Made by a program: the position numbers and the translations under genes. Under the pieces are notes generated by a model. It had not been told where the DNA came from. It searched no databases and saw only the letters and a list, made by a program, of their open reading frames with translations. A DNA stretch of 64,000 bases. Origin: Oscillospiraceae bacterium. Lineage in GTDB: Bacteria; Bacillota; Clostridia; Oscillospirales; CAG-272. Shown here piece by piece: positions 27,729 to 38,200 of the stretch (position 1 is its first letter; every line of letters begins with the position of its first letter). The stretch covers positions 62,001 to 126,000 of the forward strand of contig QAKK01000025.1 in NCBI GenBank assembly GCA_003343845.1, in the 5' to 3' direction.

Positions 27729-28127
27729 ATGAAAAAACTTTGTTCTGTAATTTTGGCATGTCTTTGCATTGTCGTCATGTGCCTCGGCATCTCCGCAGAA
27801 GGCTCGGCGATGCCGCTTTGGGACAACTTCGATAGTTTGGTAACAAAAATCACATTTTCCGGCACATCCGGTTTGGCATCTGCTTCGATCTCCGATTCAA
27901 CCTACTCGGCGGATGTCACCGGAATGCTGACCGTATACAAACAGACAAAAGCCGGTTGGCTGTTTATCTGCCGTGAAACCGGAGAATCAAACCGCGGCGT
28001 TTTGAGCTTAAGTGCAAATTTTACAGGTGAAAGCGGCGCGTACTACAAGGCAGAGTTCAGCGTGACGGTTACAAAAAACGGCGTCAGCGAACCGGCTACC
28101 AAAGTTGCCTACAAAACTTGCCCATAA
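27729..28127 (+). CDS. Small secreted protein of unknown function
   Basis: 132 aa with a clear signal peptide (MKKLCSVILACLCIVVMCLG then ISAEG). The mature part of about 105 residues is Ser/Thr-rich and beta-like (TGMLTVYKQTKAGWLFICRE), resembling small beta-sandwich exoproteins of Clostridia; no family is recognised. AGGGAAG precedes the ATG at 27729. It lies in line with the sigma/anti-sigma pair and 98 bases before the secreted peptidase, so it may be a partner, inhibitor or substrate. Confidence 0.7.
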   Translation: MKKLCSVILACLCIVVMCLGISAEGSAMPLWDNFDSLVTKITFSGTSGLASASISDSTYSADVTGMLTVYKQTKAGWLFICRETGESNRGVLSLSANFTGESGAYYKAEFSVTVTKNGVSEPATKVAYKTCP

Positions 28128-28225
28128 ATCCAATCCGCAGTTGATGTCCCGCTCGGCGGCGGACTTCCGATGAAGTCCGGCGGGAAAAGACAATTATTTA
28201 TATTGCTATGAAAGGAAATCAAGAC

Positions 28226-29524
28226 ATGAAGAAAAACAAAGTTTTTTACAAAGCCATTTCTTTGATTCTGTTGACCGTTTCAACACTTTCTTTCCCTGCA
28301 AATGTTGCCGCGGCATCAATCGTTCCGCAAACCGTGACGGGTAGCGAGCATGAACCCAATAACACATTTGCAACCGCGCAAATTATGCATTCTGATTACA
28401 CATTAACCGGGTATATCAACTCTGCTGGAGATGTTGATTATTATCAGGTTACATTCCCTGTTTCCGGGTATGCAAGTTTTTGGTTGGGGAACATTCCCTC
28501 CTCCATGGATTTGGATTTGTTTATTTATAATCAATCTCGCACACAAATTGCATCTTCTACCGGAAACGGAAACGCTGAACTCATTTCCAATGTTGCTGTC
28601 ACGGCGGGGCAAAAATATTATATAAAAGTCGAATCTTTCCATGCGGACTTATACGATGCTTCAAACCCGTATTTGATTCGCACAAAAGTGCAAATGAATT
28701 CATATGCGTATTTTTCTCAGAATCCTACCAACTTTAGCACAACCAATCTCGAAAAAACTTACACATCATACGATTCATCGGACTGGAAGTCTCTGTTGAC
28801 TAACACCGGATGCGTTATATGCGGATACGCAATGATTCTAAACAACCTCGGAGCAACTTTGACAGAGAAGATGAAAGATGTTCGCACGGCAAATTCCAAC
28901 GGAGATATGACTGATGTAGCGAGTATGGAAGCAGATCCGTACAGCGTTATGCTTGCGGCATGCAACATTACCAATTCCTCCGCGATTACTTATTCTAACG
29001 GCAGATTCAATATTGCCGCTAAAAAGGACCCGATGCGGTCAGCTATTGCAACGGTTTCCGAAAAATTTGGAACTAACTACAAACTTTACAAATTCACTTC
29101 TGGTTCTAAAACCGCCACATACAAAAAGCAACTTGCTGCATATTTGGTTGCCGAGCATCCGCAGGGAATCGGCTTGTATTTCAGCAACGGAAGCAGTATG
29201 CACTTGGCTGTATTAACCGAGTCATCGTATACGGTGGGAGAAGATTTTGTGCCGATGAGCCCGACCTCTTCAACCGCTCTCGGTTATTCGGAAGAGCTCG
29301 AACAAAACAGTGAATCATTCAATATGCAGCCGACAGCGGTTGCTTCGGATGCAGCGCTCCTGGGAACCAAAGCTGCAACGACGATTGAGGACGGCGATAA
29401 ATTTATCATCTATGACCCATATCACGAAAGCACATCTAAGGGGGATGGCATTCTCCTTTCTAACAGCTATACCGGCAAAGTTTATACATGGGACGATTTG
29501 TATACGATTTCTGTATTTTATTAA
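28226..29524 (+). CDS. Secreted PPC-domain protein with C39-like cysteine peptidase domain
   Basis: 432 aa. The signal peptide is residues 1-30. A PPC (bacterial pre-peptidase C-terminal) domain at about 40-155 has the opening EHEPNNTFATAQ and DVDYYQVTF. The C39-like (papain-fold) domain follows, with candidate catalytic residues C196 in TGCVICGYAMILNNLG, H326 in SMHLAVL and D397 in IYDPYH. It is probably exported to cleave a peptide or surface protein. The ATG at 28226 has AAAGGA 9 bases before it; the earlier ATG at 28208 overlaps that SD. The gene is distinctly A+T-rich for this window, which suggests transfer. Confidence 0.82.
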   Translation: MKKNKVFYKAISLILLTVSTLSFPANVAAASIVPQTVTGSEHEPNNTFATAQIMHSDYTLTGYINSAGDVDYYQVTFPVSGYASFWLGNIPSSMDLDLFIYNQSRTQIASSTGNGNAELISNVAVTAGQKYYIKVESFHADLYDASNPYLIRTKVQMNSYAYFSQNPTNFSTTNLEKTYTSYDSSDWKSLLTNTGCVICGYAMILNNLGATLTEKMKDVRTANSNGDMTDVASMEADPYSVMLAACNITNSSAITYSNGRFNIAAKKDPMRSAIATVSEKFGTNYKLYKFTSGSKTATYKKQLAAYLVAEHPQGIGLYFSNGSSMHLAVLTESSYTVGEDFVPMSPTSSTALGYSEELEQNSESFNMQPTAVASDAALLGTKAATTIEDGDKFIIYDPYHESTSKGDGILLSNSYTGKVYTWDDLYTISVFY

Positions 29525-29533
29525 AATAATATT

Positions 29534-30820
29534 ATGAAAAACAACAAAATTATCGGTATTCTTGTATTGTTCTGCGTGATGACCGCCGTTTTGCTCGGCG
29601 GCTGCACGCAGACGCCGCAAAAGCCCGACATCCGGGAGGGGGCGGCGATCTCCCCGATCACCGCCGTCTTTTTTCCGGACGACTGCACGGATTTCACGGG
29701 AGCGAGACTTCCGACAGTGCAGGAACTCCGCGTATCCGAAGAAAACACGGCATACACCGCCGTTGACGGTGTGATTTTCACAAAAGATCTGGAGACACTG
29801 GTCGCATTTCCCGCAGGGCGGGACGGTACCTATGCCGTGCCGGACGGAACGAAAAAAATCGCCGCCGTCGCATTTGCAAACTGCCGCATCGAGGAGGTTT
29901 ATATCCCCGACAGCGTTACGGCAATCGGGAACAGAGCGTTCGACGGCTGTATGGCGCTGAAAGAAATTTCTTTTCCGACGGTATTTGCGGCGGACGGAAA
30001 CATTCTGCCGCACTGCGCCGCGCTGCCCGAGTACATCATAGAGGGTCTGCGGGTGCATCATCGCGGCGAGCCGAACGAGATCAAGGATACGCTCGGGGAC
30101 ATTCTCCCAGAAATGTGTCCGTATCGCAGCCGTACATGCGCCAAAAACGGGCAGGGCAATCTCGGCAGAACGATCACCCTGTATCGGCTTCAGAAAAACC
30201 ACCTTGACCTTTCCACCGGGGCGATCGCCGAAATCGTCTATACGATGCAAACGGCAGAGTATTTAATGAACGGCGGCGACATCGTGATTCCCGAGGGGTA
30301 TAAAAGCTGGACCGTGAATGATTTGCAGTATGCCCGTTTTCCCATTACATCCGTTACCTTTCCGAACAACGTGGGCGTGGGAAACATGATCCTGTTTATG
30401 TCGGACTTCGGAATCGAGGATTATCCGTTTTCGATGTACGACTACTATGTGAAAGCGGATAACCCCCGCTTTGTTTCGGTGGACGGCGTCATCTTCACCG
30501 CGGATCTGAAATCGCTTGTGGCATTCCCGATCGGAAGAACGGGACACTACGACATTCCGGACGGCACGGAAATCGTCGAATACGGCGCGTTTTTGGATAC
30601 GCACTTAGAGTCCGTTTACGTGCCGGACAGCGTTCGCCTTGTCGATGACCTCGGGCTCAACAGCCTGCATTTGAAGTCGCTTTCCCTGCCTGCGCATGCT
30701 GCCGACCCATCGGCTCGGTTTTTCGGCTACGCCGCCATTGCGGGTCTCAACACGGGCTCCGTTCCGGATGACCTGGTCATCACCTATCGCACTGCAGCAT
30801 CCGAAACATCGCTGCGATGA
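29534..30820 (+). CDS. Lipoprotein with leucine-rich (BspA/LRR_5-like) repeats
   Basis: 428 aa. A lipoprotein signal with lipobox LLGGC at residues 20-24 makes it a membrane-anchored surface protein. The body holds BspA-type repeats: VPDGTKKIAAVAFANCRIEE, VYIPDSVTAIGNRAFDGCMA, then a second block with DGVIFTADLKSLVAFPIGRT and VPDSVRLVDDLG. These repeats usually bind proteins. It starts 9 bases after the peptidase stop with no clear SD, so it depends on coupling. The two halves each hold a DGVIFTxDLxxLVAFPxGR unit, an internal duplication. Confidence 0.85.
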   Translation: MKNNKIIGILVLFCVMTAVLLGGCTQTPQKPDIREGAAISPITAVFFPDDCTDFTGARLPTVQELRVSEENTAYTAVDGVIFTKDLETLVAFPAGRDGTYAVPDGTKKIAAVAFANCRIEEVYIPDSVTAIGNRAFDGCMALKEISFPTVFAADGNILPHCAALPEYIIEGLRVHHRGEPNEIKDTLGDILPEMCPYRSRTCAKNGQGNLGRTITLYRLQKNHLDLSTGAIAEIVYTMQTAEYLMNGGDIVIPEGYKSWTVNDLQYARFPITSVTFPNNVGVGNMILFMSDFGIEDYPFSMYDYYVKADNPRFVSVDGVIFTADLKSLVAFPIGRTGHYDIPDGTEIVEYGAFLDTHLESVYVPDSVRLVDDLGLNSLHLKSLSLPAHAADPSARFFGYAAIAGLNTGSVPDDLVITYRTAASETSLR

Positions 30821-30996
30821 AACGTATTGCGCTTGGCGCTTGTGACGCGGCGGCATCGCTGACCGCAGACAAGCGAAAAGAACTGTTGACCGGGCATTCG
30901 GCGTTTTATCAGGACTGTGTCCTGCTCGGCATCACGCCCTATGAGACGCCCTATGAAAAACAGGTTGCCGACCTTGTAGCAAAGTCAAACGGATAG
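30817..30996 (+). CDS. Small ORF coupled to the LRR lipoprotein gene
   Basis: 59 aa, opening MKRIALGACDAAASLTADKR and containing GITPYETPYEKQVADLV. The start overlaps the lipoprotein stop as ATGA (4 bases), the stop is a TAG at 30994-30996, and the operon terminator follows at once. It has no signal peptide or membrane helix and no recognised family. The coupling supports expression; the lack of homology keeps confidence moderate. Confidence 0.45.
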   Translation: MKRIALGACDAAASLTADKRKELLTGHSAFYQDCVLLGITPYETPYEKQVADLVAKSNG

Positions 30997-31015
30997 CCCG
31001 GTTATGCCGCACACA

Positions 31016-31050
31016 CACAAAAAGCACCACCCTCGGGTGGTGCTTTTTGT
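31016..31050. terminator. Bidirectional terminator
   Basis: A 14-bp stem AAAAAGCACCACCC / GGGTGGTGCTTTTT with a TC loop, between the convergent secreted-peptidase operon and the large surface-protein gene. Confidence 0.93.
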
Positions 31051-31057
31051 GTTCTGT

Positions 31058-34000
31058 TTACTTCTTGAAGTAAGCGAGGGCACTGTCCGCGTAGTGCATC
31101 AGTGCGTAGTATACCGTCTTCTCGGTATCCGATGCAGAAGCATCGCTCACGCGCTTTGCACCGTAGTACTCTGCGCCTGCTTCCAGCGTGTAGGTGGTGA
31201 TCACGCGCTTCTGATTGCCCGTGCCGTAGTTCTCGTAGATGTTGATCTCGAGCATCTGTCTCAGGTTCTTTGCATCGATCCCGTTGACGTTCAGCACAGG
31301 TCTCTTCGCTGCCGTGTCATATGCCCATTCGCTGCCCGGCAGTACCACCGTCTTCTTCTCGCCCGTCACTGCATCCGTGAACGTATACACTGCCGTATAT
31401 GCCGAAAAGTCCGTCTGCGATGCGTTTGCCGGTCTCGCCTTCAGCACGATGTTCACCTTGTCCTGCAGCTCAAACGCGATGGTCATTCCCGCGAAGACTG
31501 CCGTCTCATCGGCGTCAAGCGCACCCTTCAGAACTGTCTGGTTGCTGACGACCGTATCACCCGAGAAGTCTGCAATGACATCCCGCTTCAGCGAAGCGTC
31601 CAGGTTGGCATTGACCGGGTTCTCCAGGTTATAGTCGAAGAATCGCTGTGCCGCCGCGCCGTAGTTCAGCACTGCCGCATAGAATGCGCGCTCGGCGGTC
31701 GAAATACCGCTCTTATGCAGCTGGTTGTACAAGTACGTGTGGATACCGTAGTCCACCGTTCTCGTCTCCACGCTGCCGTCTGCAAGGATACCGTAGCAGT
31801 TGATCTTGATTGCATTGTTCATGCACTTTGCAGAAATGCCGCTGAACACATACTGATACTTCGTCGTATCGCTCACGGACAGCTTATCCGTCAGCACCAG
31901 TCTCGTTGCGGCAAAGTCGCTGCTGCCTTCGAGCAGGGTCTTGCCGTCTGTGCCGCAGAGCTCAAGCACGACATAGTAGTCCTTGTATCTTGCGTCGATA
32001 CTTGTCTTGGTGGAGCCGACCAGCAGCTCGATTGCAGACTCCATCTGCAATGCCGCCGATACGGGAATCTCGCTTCTCGTGACCGCCGTCATGGCATTGG
32101 GGCGGACGATCGCCTTCATGCCCTGTGCCGGCGTATACGGGATGATGCTGTCCTCGACGATCTTGCCGTCCGCGCGGACATATCTGCCCGTGACATCCAG
32201 CGTATAGTCGCCCGCAATGGTGATGCCGCTGAAGTTACCTGCAAGGTAGACCGTCGTCTTCGGCGTGACCGTCTCGGTTACGCCTTCTTCCACGTCAATG
32301 GTCTCCAGTGCCTTGGCTGCGTCAAACGCCGCCTGCACCGTCTTATACCCGACCTCGCCGATGTATGCGACATAAACCTCGGGTTCGGGCAGAGGATCGA
32401 TGTCGCGGGTCTCGGTCTTCTTGCAGACCGCGCAGGTGCGGGTCTCTTCGCCCTTCACGCCGACCTGTGCAGGCGTGGTAACGATCCATTCACCGAAGGT
32501 GTGCTTGCCGGTTGCGGGGATCTTCTGCGTATAGCTGTCGCCGCAATCGCACTTGAACAGCTTTTCGCCGTCCTCACCGCAGTTTGCTTCCTTTGTGATC
32601 GTCTCGACGTACTTGTGCTCGTGTGCCGATGCCGACCAGGTATAGCCGATGCCGTCTGCTTGCAGAGCTTTCGCATCGTCGTCCAAAACTTCGAGCAGCT
32701 CGATCGTGAAATCTGCCGTCTCCGCGTCAAAGCCTTCTGCCACCGTGTAGGTCAGTGCGAGAATGTTATTTTTATCGAAGGATGCCAGGGTCTGCTCGTC
32801 AAAGTTGAGCAGGACCATGGAGTCTGTGCCTGCGCCGAAGCTGAGGCCGCTCGGCGCTGAAGCGTCCGCGTCCGGAATCTCGGCAAGCGTGGTCGAAGCC
32901 GAAACGTAGGTAAGACCTGCGGGGACAACGACTCTGAAGCGAAGCCCCTTGAGCGCCTCAGTTGCAGCCAGCGAAACCGTAACGGTCGCCGTGCCGTTCG
33001 CGATTCTGACCGACTCGATTCTGAGCGTGATCGGCGCGGTCAACGTCTCTGCCGTCTCATCGCAGACGACGCACTTGTAGCCGTCCTCGGTGGGGAGCCA
33101 CTGATGGTATTCGCATGTATGCCGAATGGTCTCGGTCTCCGCATAGCCGCACTTTTTGCAGGTGCGGACCTTCTCGCCGTCCTTGGTTGCGGTTGCAGGT
33201 TTGACAACCTTCCACTCGCCGAATTCGTGCTTGCAGCTTGCCTGGTCAACCTCGCCGCACGCGGTGCAGGCGCCGTCAACAAAATTGTGCTTGTGGAAAA
33301 CGCGCAGCTCCGCACCGGCAGTGGTGATCATCCATGTGTCGGATGCAGCGGCAAGCTCGGGGAAGAGCGCCTTGTTTTCGTCTATCGTCGAAGCGGGCGT
33401 CACGATTGTTTCGGTGACATTGCGAACTTCCTCTGTCACTTCCACCGCTTTTGTGCTGTAGAAGGCGGATGCAAGAGGCGCCGCTTTCGCTGCGTTGGCG
33501 CCAACGACTGCACCGACGTATTGCGAACCTGCACCGAACGTAACATCGCCCGCGTTATACAGGCGGGAGAGCTTATGCGCCACGTCGGCACCGTTAGCAG
33601 CGCCGATAACACCGCCAACCGAGCCGGTCACGGAATAAACCGAGCCCTCGTTGAAGGCATCCGACAAGGACGCAGTCGTTTTGTAAGAACGATAATAGCC
33701 TACAATACCGCCGGCATACTTACCGCCTTCGGTTCTGATTGTACCCTTGTTATAAATCACACTGATGCTGACATCAGCGCCTGCATTGTTGGTAAACAGA
33801 CCTGCCATACCACCTGCATGACCGCCGTGCATCGAAGAGCCGTCTTCGCCGGTTGTCGTAATATCGCCGTAGTTTGCAAATCCCGTGATGACGGTTTCAC
33901 CCACGGTGGAAGCCTTGCCCGACTCGTAGCGTCCGACAAGACCGCCTGCCATACACCGACCCGAGACCTTGCCGTAGTTCGCGCAATCGGTAATCTCCAG

Positions 34001-34639
34001 CGGGGAATTGCCGGTCTTGTACAGACGACCGAAGAAGCCGCCGATATGTACACCTGCCGAGGAGGAAATCTCGCCGTAGTTCTTGCAGTTCCGGACGATC
34101 AGCGACGAGTTCGCCTTCGTCAGATCGACGGATCCGACAAAACCAGCCGAACGATCCTTACCGGAAACGTGAATCCGGTTCACGCAGTTCTCGATCGTAA
34201 GCGGGACAATGCCATAACCGATGAGACCGCCGACAGCAGCCGCGGTACCCTTGACATTACCGTTTACGGTCAGATTTCGGATCGTCGCCCCCTGCACTTT
34301 GCCAAAGAAGCCGGTCATGCTGCCTCCGGACAGATCGATACCGCTGACGGTATGTCCCTGTCCGTCAAAGGTACCGGTGAACGCCGTCGTGGAATTGCCG
34401 ATCGGCGCCTGCGCCTTCGTACCCGTGTACGTTGCAAGATCGATGTCCGCCGTCAGAACAATCGTCTTGCTCCAGTTGGCGGCGTTTTCCGGATCCATCA
34501 GCTGTTCAACAAGCTGATCCGCCGTGCTGATTTCAATATCCGCCGTGATTGCGTCCGCCGCGGACGTTCCCACAACAAACGGGAACGCGCCGAGCAGCAA
34601 GCACAGCGTCAGAATCAGGCTCAGAATCTTCTTTTTCAT
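31058..34639 (-). CDS. Large secreted protein: GLUG-type beta-helix plus cohesin-like domain
   Basis: 1193 aa. The signal peptide is KKKILSLILTLCLLLGAFPF then VVGTSAADA. Residues about 30-430 hold beta-helix repeats with GLUG-like turns (GGLIGYG, GGFFGRLYK, AGGLVGRYE, AGGIVGYYR, GGVIGAANG). Two Cys-rich linker blocks (about 440-530 and 680-765) contain CTACG, CKKCGY and CAVCKK. Between them, about 535-670, is a cohesin-like beta-sandwich (RIESVRIANGTATVTVSLAA). The C-terminal 400 residues contain no recognised domain and no SLH or sortase signal. GGAGAG precedes the ATG at 34639. Its role is probably adhesion or scaffold-like surface display. Confidence 0.87.
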   Translation of the reverse strand: MKKKILSLILTLCLLLGAFPFVVGTSAADAITADIEISTADQLVEQLMDPENAANWSKTIVLTADIDLATYTGTKAQAPIGNSTTAFTGTFDGQGHTVSGIDLSGGSMTGFFGKVQGATIRNLTVNGNVKGTAAAVGGLIGYGIVPLTIENCVNRIHVSGKDRSAGFVGSVDLTKANSSLIVRNCKNYGEISSSAGVHIGGFFGRLYKTGNSPLEITDCANYGKVSGRCMAGGLVGRYESGKASTVGETVITGFANYGDITTTGEDGSSMHGGHAGGMAGLFTNNAGADVSISVIYNKGTIRTEGGKYAGGIVGYYRSYKTTASLSDAFNEGSVYSVTGSVGGVIGAANGADVAHKLSRLYNAGDVTFGAGSQYVGAVVGANAAKAAPLASAFYSTKAVEVTEEVRNVTETIVTPASTIDENKALFPELAAASDTWMITTAGAELRVFHKHNFVDGACTACGEVDQASCKHEFGEWKVVKPATATKDGEKVRTCKKCGYAETETIRHTCEYHQWLPTEDGYKCVVCDETAETLTAPITLRIESVRIANGTATVTVSLAATEALKGLRFRVVVPAGLTYVSASTTLAEIPDADASAPSGLSFGAGTDSMVLLNFDEQTLASFDKNNILALTYTVAEGFDAETADFTIELLEVLDDDAKALQADGIGYTWSASAHEHKYVETITKEANCGEDGEKLFKCDCGDSYTQKIPATGKHTFGEWIVTTPAQVGVKGEETRTCAVCKKTETRDIDPLPEPEVYVAYIGEVGYKTVQAAFDAAKALETIDVEEGVTETVTPKTTVYLAGNFSGITIAGDYTLDVTGRYVRADGKIVEDSIIPYTPAQGMKAIVRPNAMTAVTRSEIPVSAALQMESAIELLVGSTKTSIDARYKDYYVVLELCGTDGKTLLEGSSDFAATRLVLTDKLSVSDTTKYQYVFSGISAKCMNNAIKINCYGILADGSVETRTVDYGIHTYLYNQLHKSGISTAERAFYAAVLNYGAAAQRFFDYNLENPVNANLDASLKRDVIADFSGDTVVSNQTVLKGALDADETAVFAGMTIAFELQDKVNIVLKARPANASQTDFSAYTAVYTFTDAVTGEKKTVVLPGSEWAYDTAAKRPVLNVNGIDAKNLRQMLEINIYENYGTGNQKRVITTYTLEAGAEYYGAKRVSDASASDTEKTVYYALMHYADSALAYFKK

Positions 34640-34707
34640 AGCTCTCTCCTTCGAAATATTTGCCCAAACACACATTTTCAGCACAATAAGGGCATTTTCT
34701 GTATCTC

Positions 34708-34736
34708 ATTATACATCTCCCCCCAAATGAAGTCAA
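34708..34736 (-). promoter_or_regulatory. Promoter of the large surface-protein gene
   Basis: Read leftward, TTGACT (34731-34736), 17 bases, TATAAT (34708-34713), giving a leader of about 60 bases. Confidence 0.85.
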
Positions 34737-34739
34737 GGG

Positions 34740-35172
34740 AGGAGATTTGGGCGCTTTGACATCTTTGAAAAAGTGACGATTTTGTATTTTTGTGCAACAT
34801 GAATAATTGTTCGTGGCAATTTCGCAAAATTTCGGCATTGTTTTTTGGACGAGATACACAAATCCAGTCAATTTCAAGTCAAACTTTCAAAACAGTCCGA
34901 AAAAATTTGTGGCGCTGTGCAAGGGGGAATTTCTCCGTTCTGCACAAAAAGGAAACATTTGTTTCACGGATGTGAACTTCTTGCACCGAAAAGCGGGGGG
35001 AGCTTGGCTCTCTGCAAGACTCCTTCCGTCGGCTCCGCCGACACCTCCTAAGTGAGGGAGGTAAATGTCAGGGCGGTACGGGGGAGAGTCGGCGTATTCT
35101 TAGGCTTTCATTGGGGGAAAGCTGCACGTTTCTAAGGCTTCCCTTGGGGGAAGGCTTGGAGGCGCAAGGGCG
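34740..35172. repeat. Intergenic stretch with partial palindromic repeats
   Basis: From 34740 to about 35000 nothing coding is seen; the sequence is A+T-rich. At 35012-35060 lies a fragment (GGGGGGAGCTTGGCTC, GTCGGCTCCGCCGAC, CTCCTAAGTGAGGGAGG). At 35103-35160 lie two more modules (GGCTTTCATTGGGGGAAAGC and GGCTTCCCTTGGGGGAAGGC). These are decayed members of the first repeat family. Confidence 0.5.
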
Positions 35173-35209
35173 CAAAAAAAGAAGAGAGCCGAAGCTCTCT
35201 TCTCTTTTT
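35173..35209 (-). terminator. Terminator of the first SLH paralogue gene
   Basis: GAAGAGAGC (35181-35189) pairs with GCTCTCTTC (35194-35202) around a CGAA tetraloop, with A- and T-run flanks. Confidence 0.9.
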
Positions 35210-35223
35210 GCTTTGGGATTGGA

Positions 35224-38200
35224 TTACTTGGTGATAACTCTGAAGACGATCGTCGTAGCAACGCCCGAAGCCTCAGTCTTAGCACCGTAGTAGTGAACGT
35301 TTACAGTTACAGGAGCCGTGCCGTCATCAACTGCAGGAATCGTAACTGTCTCGTTCCGGAAGTCAACCATCATCTGGTTGAGAACACCCTCGGTCTCAGC
35401 CGTAATGTCTTCAACGACATCACCGTTGATCGGGAATGCAAGGTCGCCCTTATCGGTCTCAGCAGCATAGTCATACTTCTTGCCGATCGCTTCCGTGTAC
35501 TTGACACCTGCGAGGTAAGCAGCACTGTAGTCATAGTCCGCAGTGTCGATATCGGTCAGATCCAGCGTGATAACCTTTGCCTTGAGGTAGGTTGCATTTG
35601 CATTCTCGGTACCGCCGAAGCCGACGAACTCGCCGTTCATAACAAGGTGGTCGAAGCAGATTGCATTGCCGTCCTTACCGCTATGGTTCTTCTTACCATC
35701 GCAGAGATCCATGCTCGTCTTGATACCTGCAACGAGTGCCTTGTAAATATCAAGCGTGGTGCCGAGCTTGGTGTAGTTGCCGACTGCAGCGAACACATTC
35801 TTTGCATCTCTCTTGAGAACGGTGCCTGCCGCATTAGCAAGCAGCTTCAGATTAGCATCGGTATACTCGATCGTCTGATCTGCAGCCGTCTTCAGGGTCT
35901 TCAGGTCAAAGAGATCCTTGACCACGAGAACGAACTTGCCGTCTGCATTCTCTTCGATATCATAGGTGGTGTTGGGCATCACCATGAAGTAGTTTGCCGT
36001 CGTGGTTGCGCTCTTGCCGCTCCAGGTCTCAAGGTTGTCCTTGTTGCTCTTGTCCAGAACGAACACGAACAGATCGGAGCTTGCAGCGTAGAAGGTAGCC
36101 GCCGTACCAACGAACTTATTGTTGTCACCCAGAGGCGAGTAAGCGCCGACTCTGGTTGCAACAACACCGGTATCACCGCCGATGGCGATGAAGCGCGTGG
36201 TGTCGGTGTAGGTCTTACGCTGCTTCTTATCTGCAGCCATGATTGCTGCATCATCATCCAGCGAGATCTCGTAGATGTAGCTGGTAACCTTTGCAGCGGA
36301 GGTCAGCGTGATACCGTTTTCGCCGCGACCGGAAGCAACGACCTTGCTGCCGCCCTGCATCTTGTCAGCGACAACCATTGCGCCGTCCTTCTCAGAAACG
36401 ACTGCAACGATGTGATCCTGGGTATCCAGAACTGCCTTAGCAGCTGCGAAAGCAGCTTCCTTGACAGGATCAAGCGTCAGACCCATATCCTTGAACGAAG
36501 CCATGGATGCAACATCGGTGGTCACGTTGAAGACTTCCTTCGTTGCGTCGTAATCCGAAGCAACGCCGGAGATGTAGCCGACTTCCCACTTACCGGTGGT
36601 CTTGTCGAGGACTGCAACAGCAGCGCCCTTGTCTGCAACATAGACGCCTGCCTTGAGCGCTGCATTGTACTGGTCCTTCGTCAGATCCAGAACAGATGCA
36701 ACCGTCTCGGCATCGGTCGAAATGATTGCATAGTCATAGCCTTCGCTCGCAGAGGTGGAATCCTTGGAAATGGGAGACATCTTTACGATCTTGCCGTCGA
36801 TCGCAAGGAACTTAACGTTGTCCTTGCCGACTTCAAGCTTGCCGATGTAATCCTTCTTGATGTCCGCAGGCTTTACAGCTACAGCCATCTTGTAGGTGGT
36901 GCCGCTGATCTTAACGGTCTCACCGTTGGAAGCAACGGAGGTCAGACGACCGGTCTGGAAGTTGCCGCAGTTGAGGGCAACCGTCAGAATGTTGTCTGCA
37001 TCGTTGTATGCATAGTACACGAAATCGCCGGACTTGACGGTTTCGCCCTCAACGGTTACAGCCTTTGCAGCCTCGCCGTTCTTTCTGGAGACGGCAGCGG
37101 TCTTGTCGGTGATGGTTGCGTTGGAGCCAAACAGCTTGTAGGTCTCGCCGTAGTTTGCAGAGTATGCAGCGAAATCAGCATTCTTGCTGGTGGTGGCATC
37201 CTTCGTGTTGAATACCTTGTACTGACCAAGTACATAGGGCGTGTAGAGAAGCTCTACGACGTCATAGGTCTTGTTGGCGGAAGTATCCGTGTAGCCGTCC
37301 TCGATCACGCGGTAAGCAACCTTGCCGTAGGTGTTGGCGCCGTCTACATCGTAGCCCTTCTTTGCGTCATAGTGGAAGTTCTTCAGGAACTCGTTGTTTT
37401 CCGCGCTCGTTGCCGAAGACCATGCATCGGCAAAGCTCTTGTCGGTGTCGAAGAGCTTCAGATCGAACACGTACTTATCAAGCGAGAACTTCGCGCCGTT
37501 CAGCGTCAGAGCCTTGCTGTCGACTCTGATGTTGCCTGCCTTGCCGAGGTTCTCAACCGTGGTGTAGGTCTCGTAATCGGCATAGACGACATTTGCCTTG
37601 GACTCAGCGGGATCAACATTGTACTTGCCTTCGAAATCTTCTGTAGCGCAGTCGATCAGCAGGCTTACGGGCAGACCCATGTAAGAGATCTTCGGGGTCT
37701 TCGCGGTGATGCCGAGGTCAGCTGCGTTGATCTCCAGACCGCCCTCAAGCGTAACAACGTCAAAGTCGTTGTTCTTGTCAGCAGCCTTGAAGTCGACAAT
37801 TACGGACTCGATCTTGCCCGAAGCGTAGCCGGACTGCTCCAGCAGCGTCTTGCGCGGGATCTTTTTGCCGTCCTTGCCGATGAGCGCGTCCGTCAGACCG
37901 GTATCATCGGGGTACAGGATCTTGTCGCTGAGCGGGTCAACAACTGCAACCTTCGTGTTGAGCATATCCCAGATGATCTGAGAGGTCTCGCCGCGGGTCA
38001 GAGCAGCCTTGAAGTCAACCTTCTCAACATTGTCGGTGAGGTTCAGCTTCTTTGCAGCGAGGATATAGCCGTAGGGGTACTTCATGTCAGCGGTCTCATA
38101 ACCGAGGGCACGAACTGCCATAACGAGCATATCCTGATAGGTGATCGCGTCATCGGGTCCGAAGACACCGTTGCCGCGGCCGGCAACGATGCCGGCGCCC

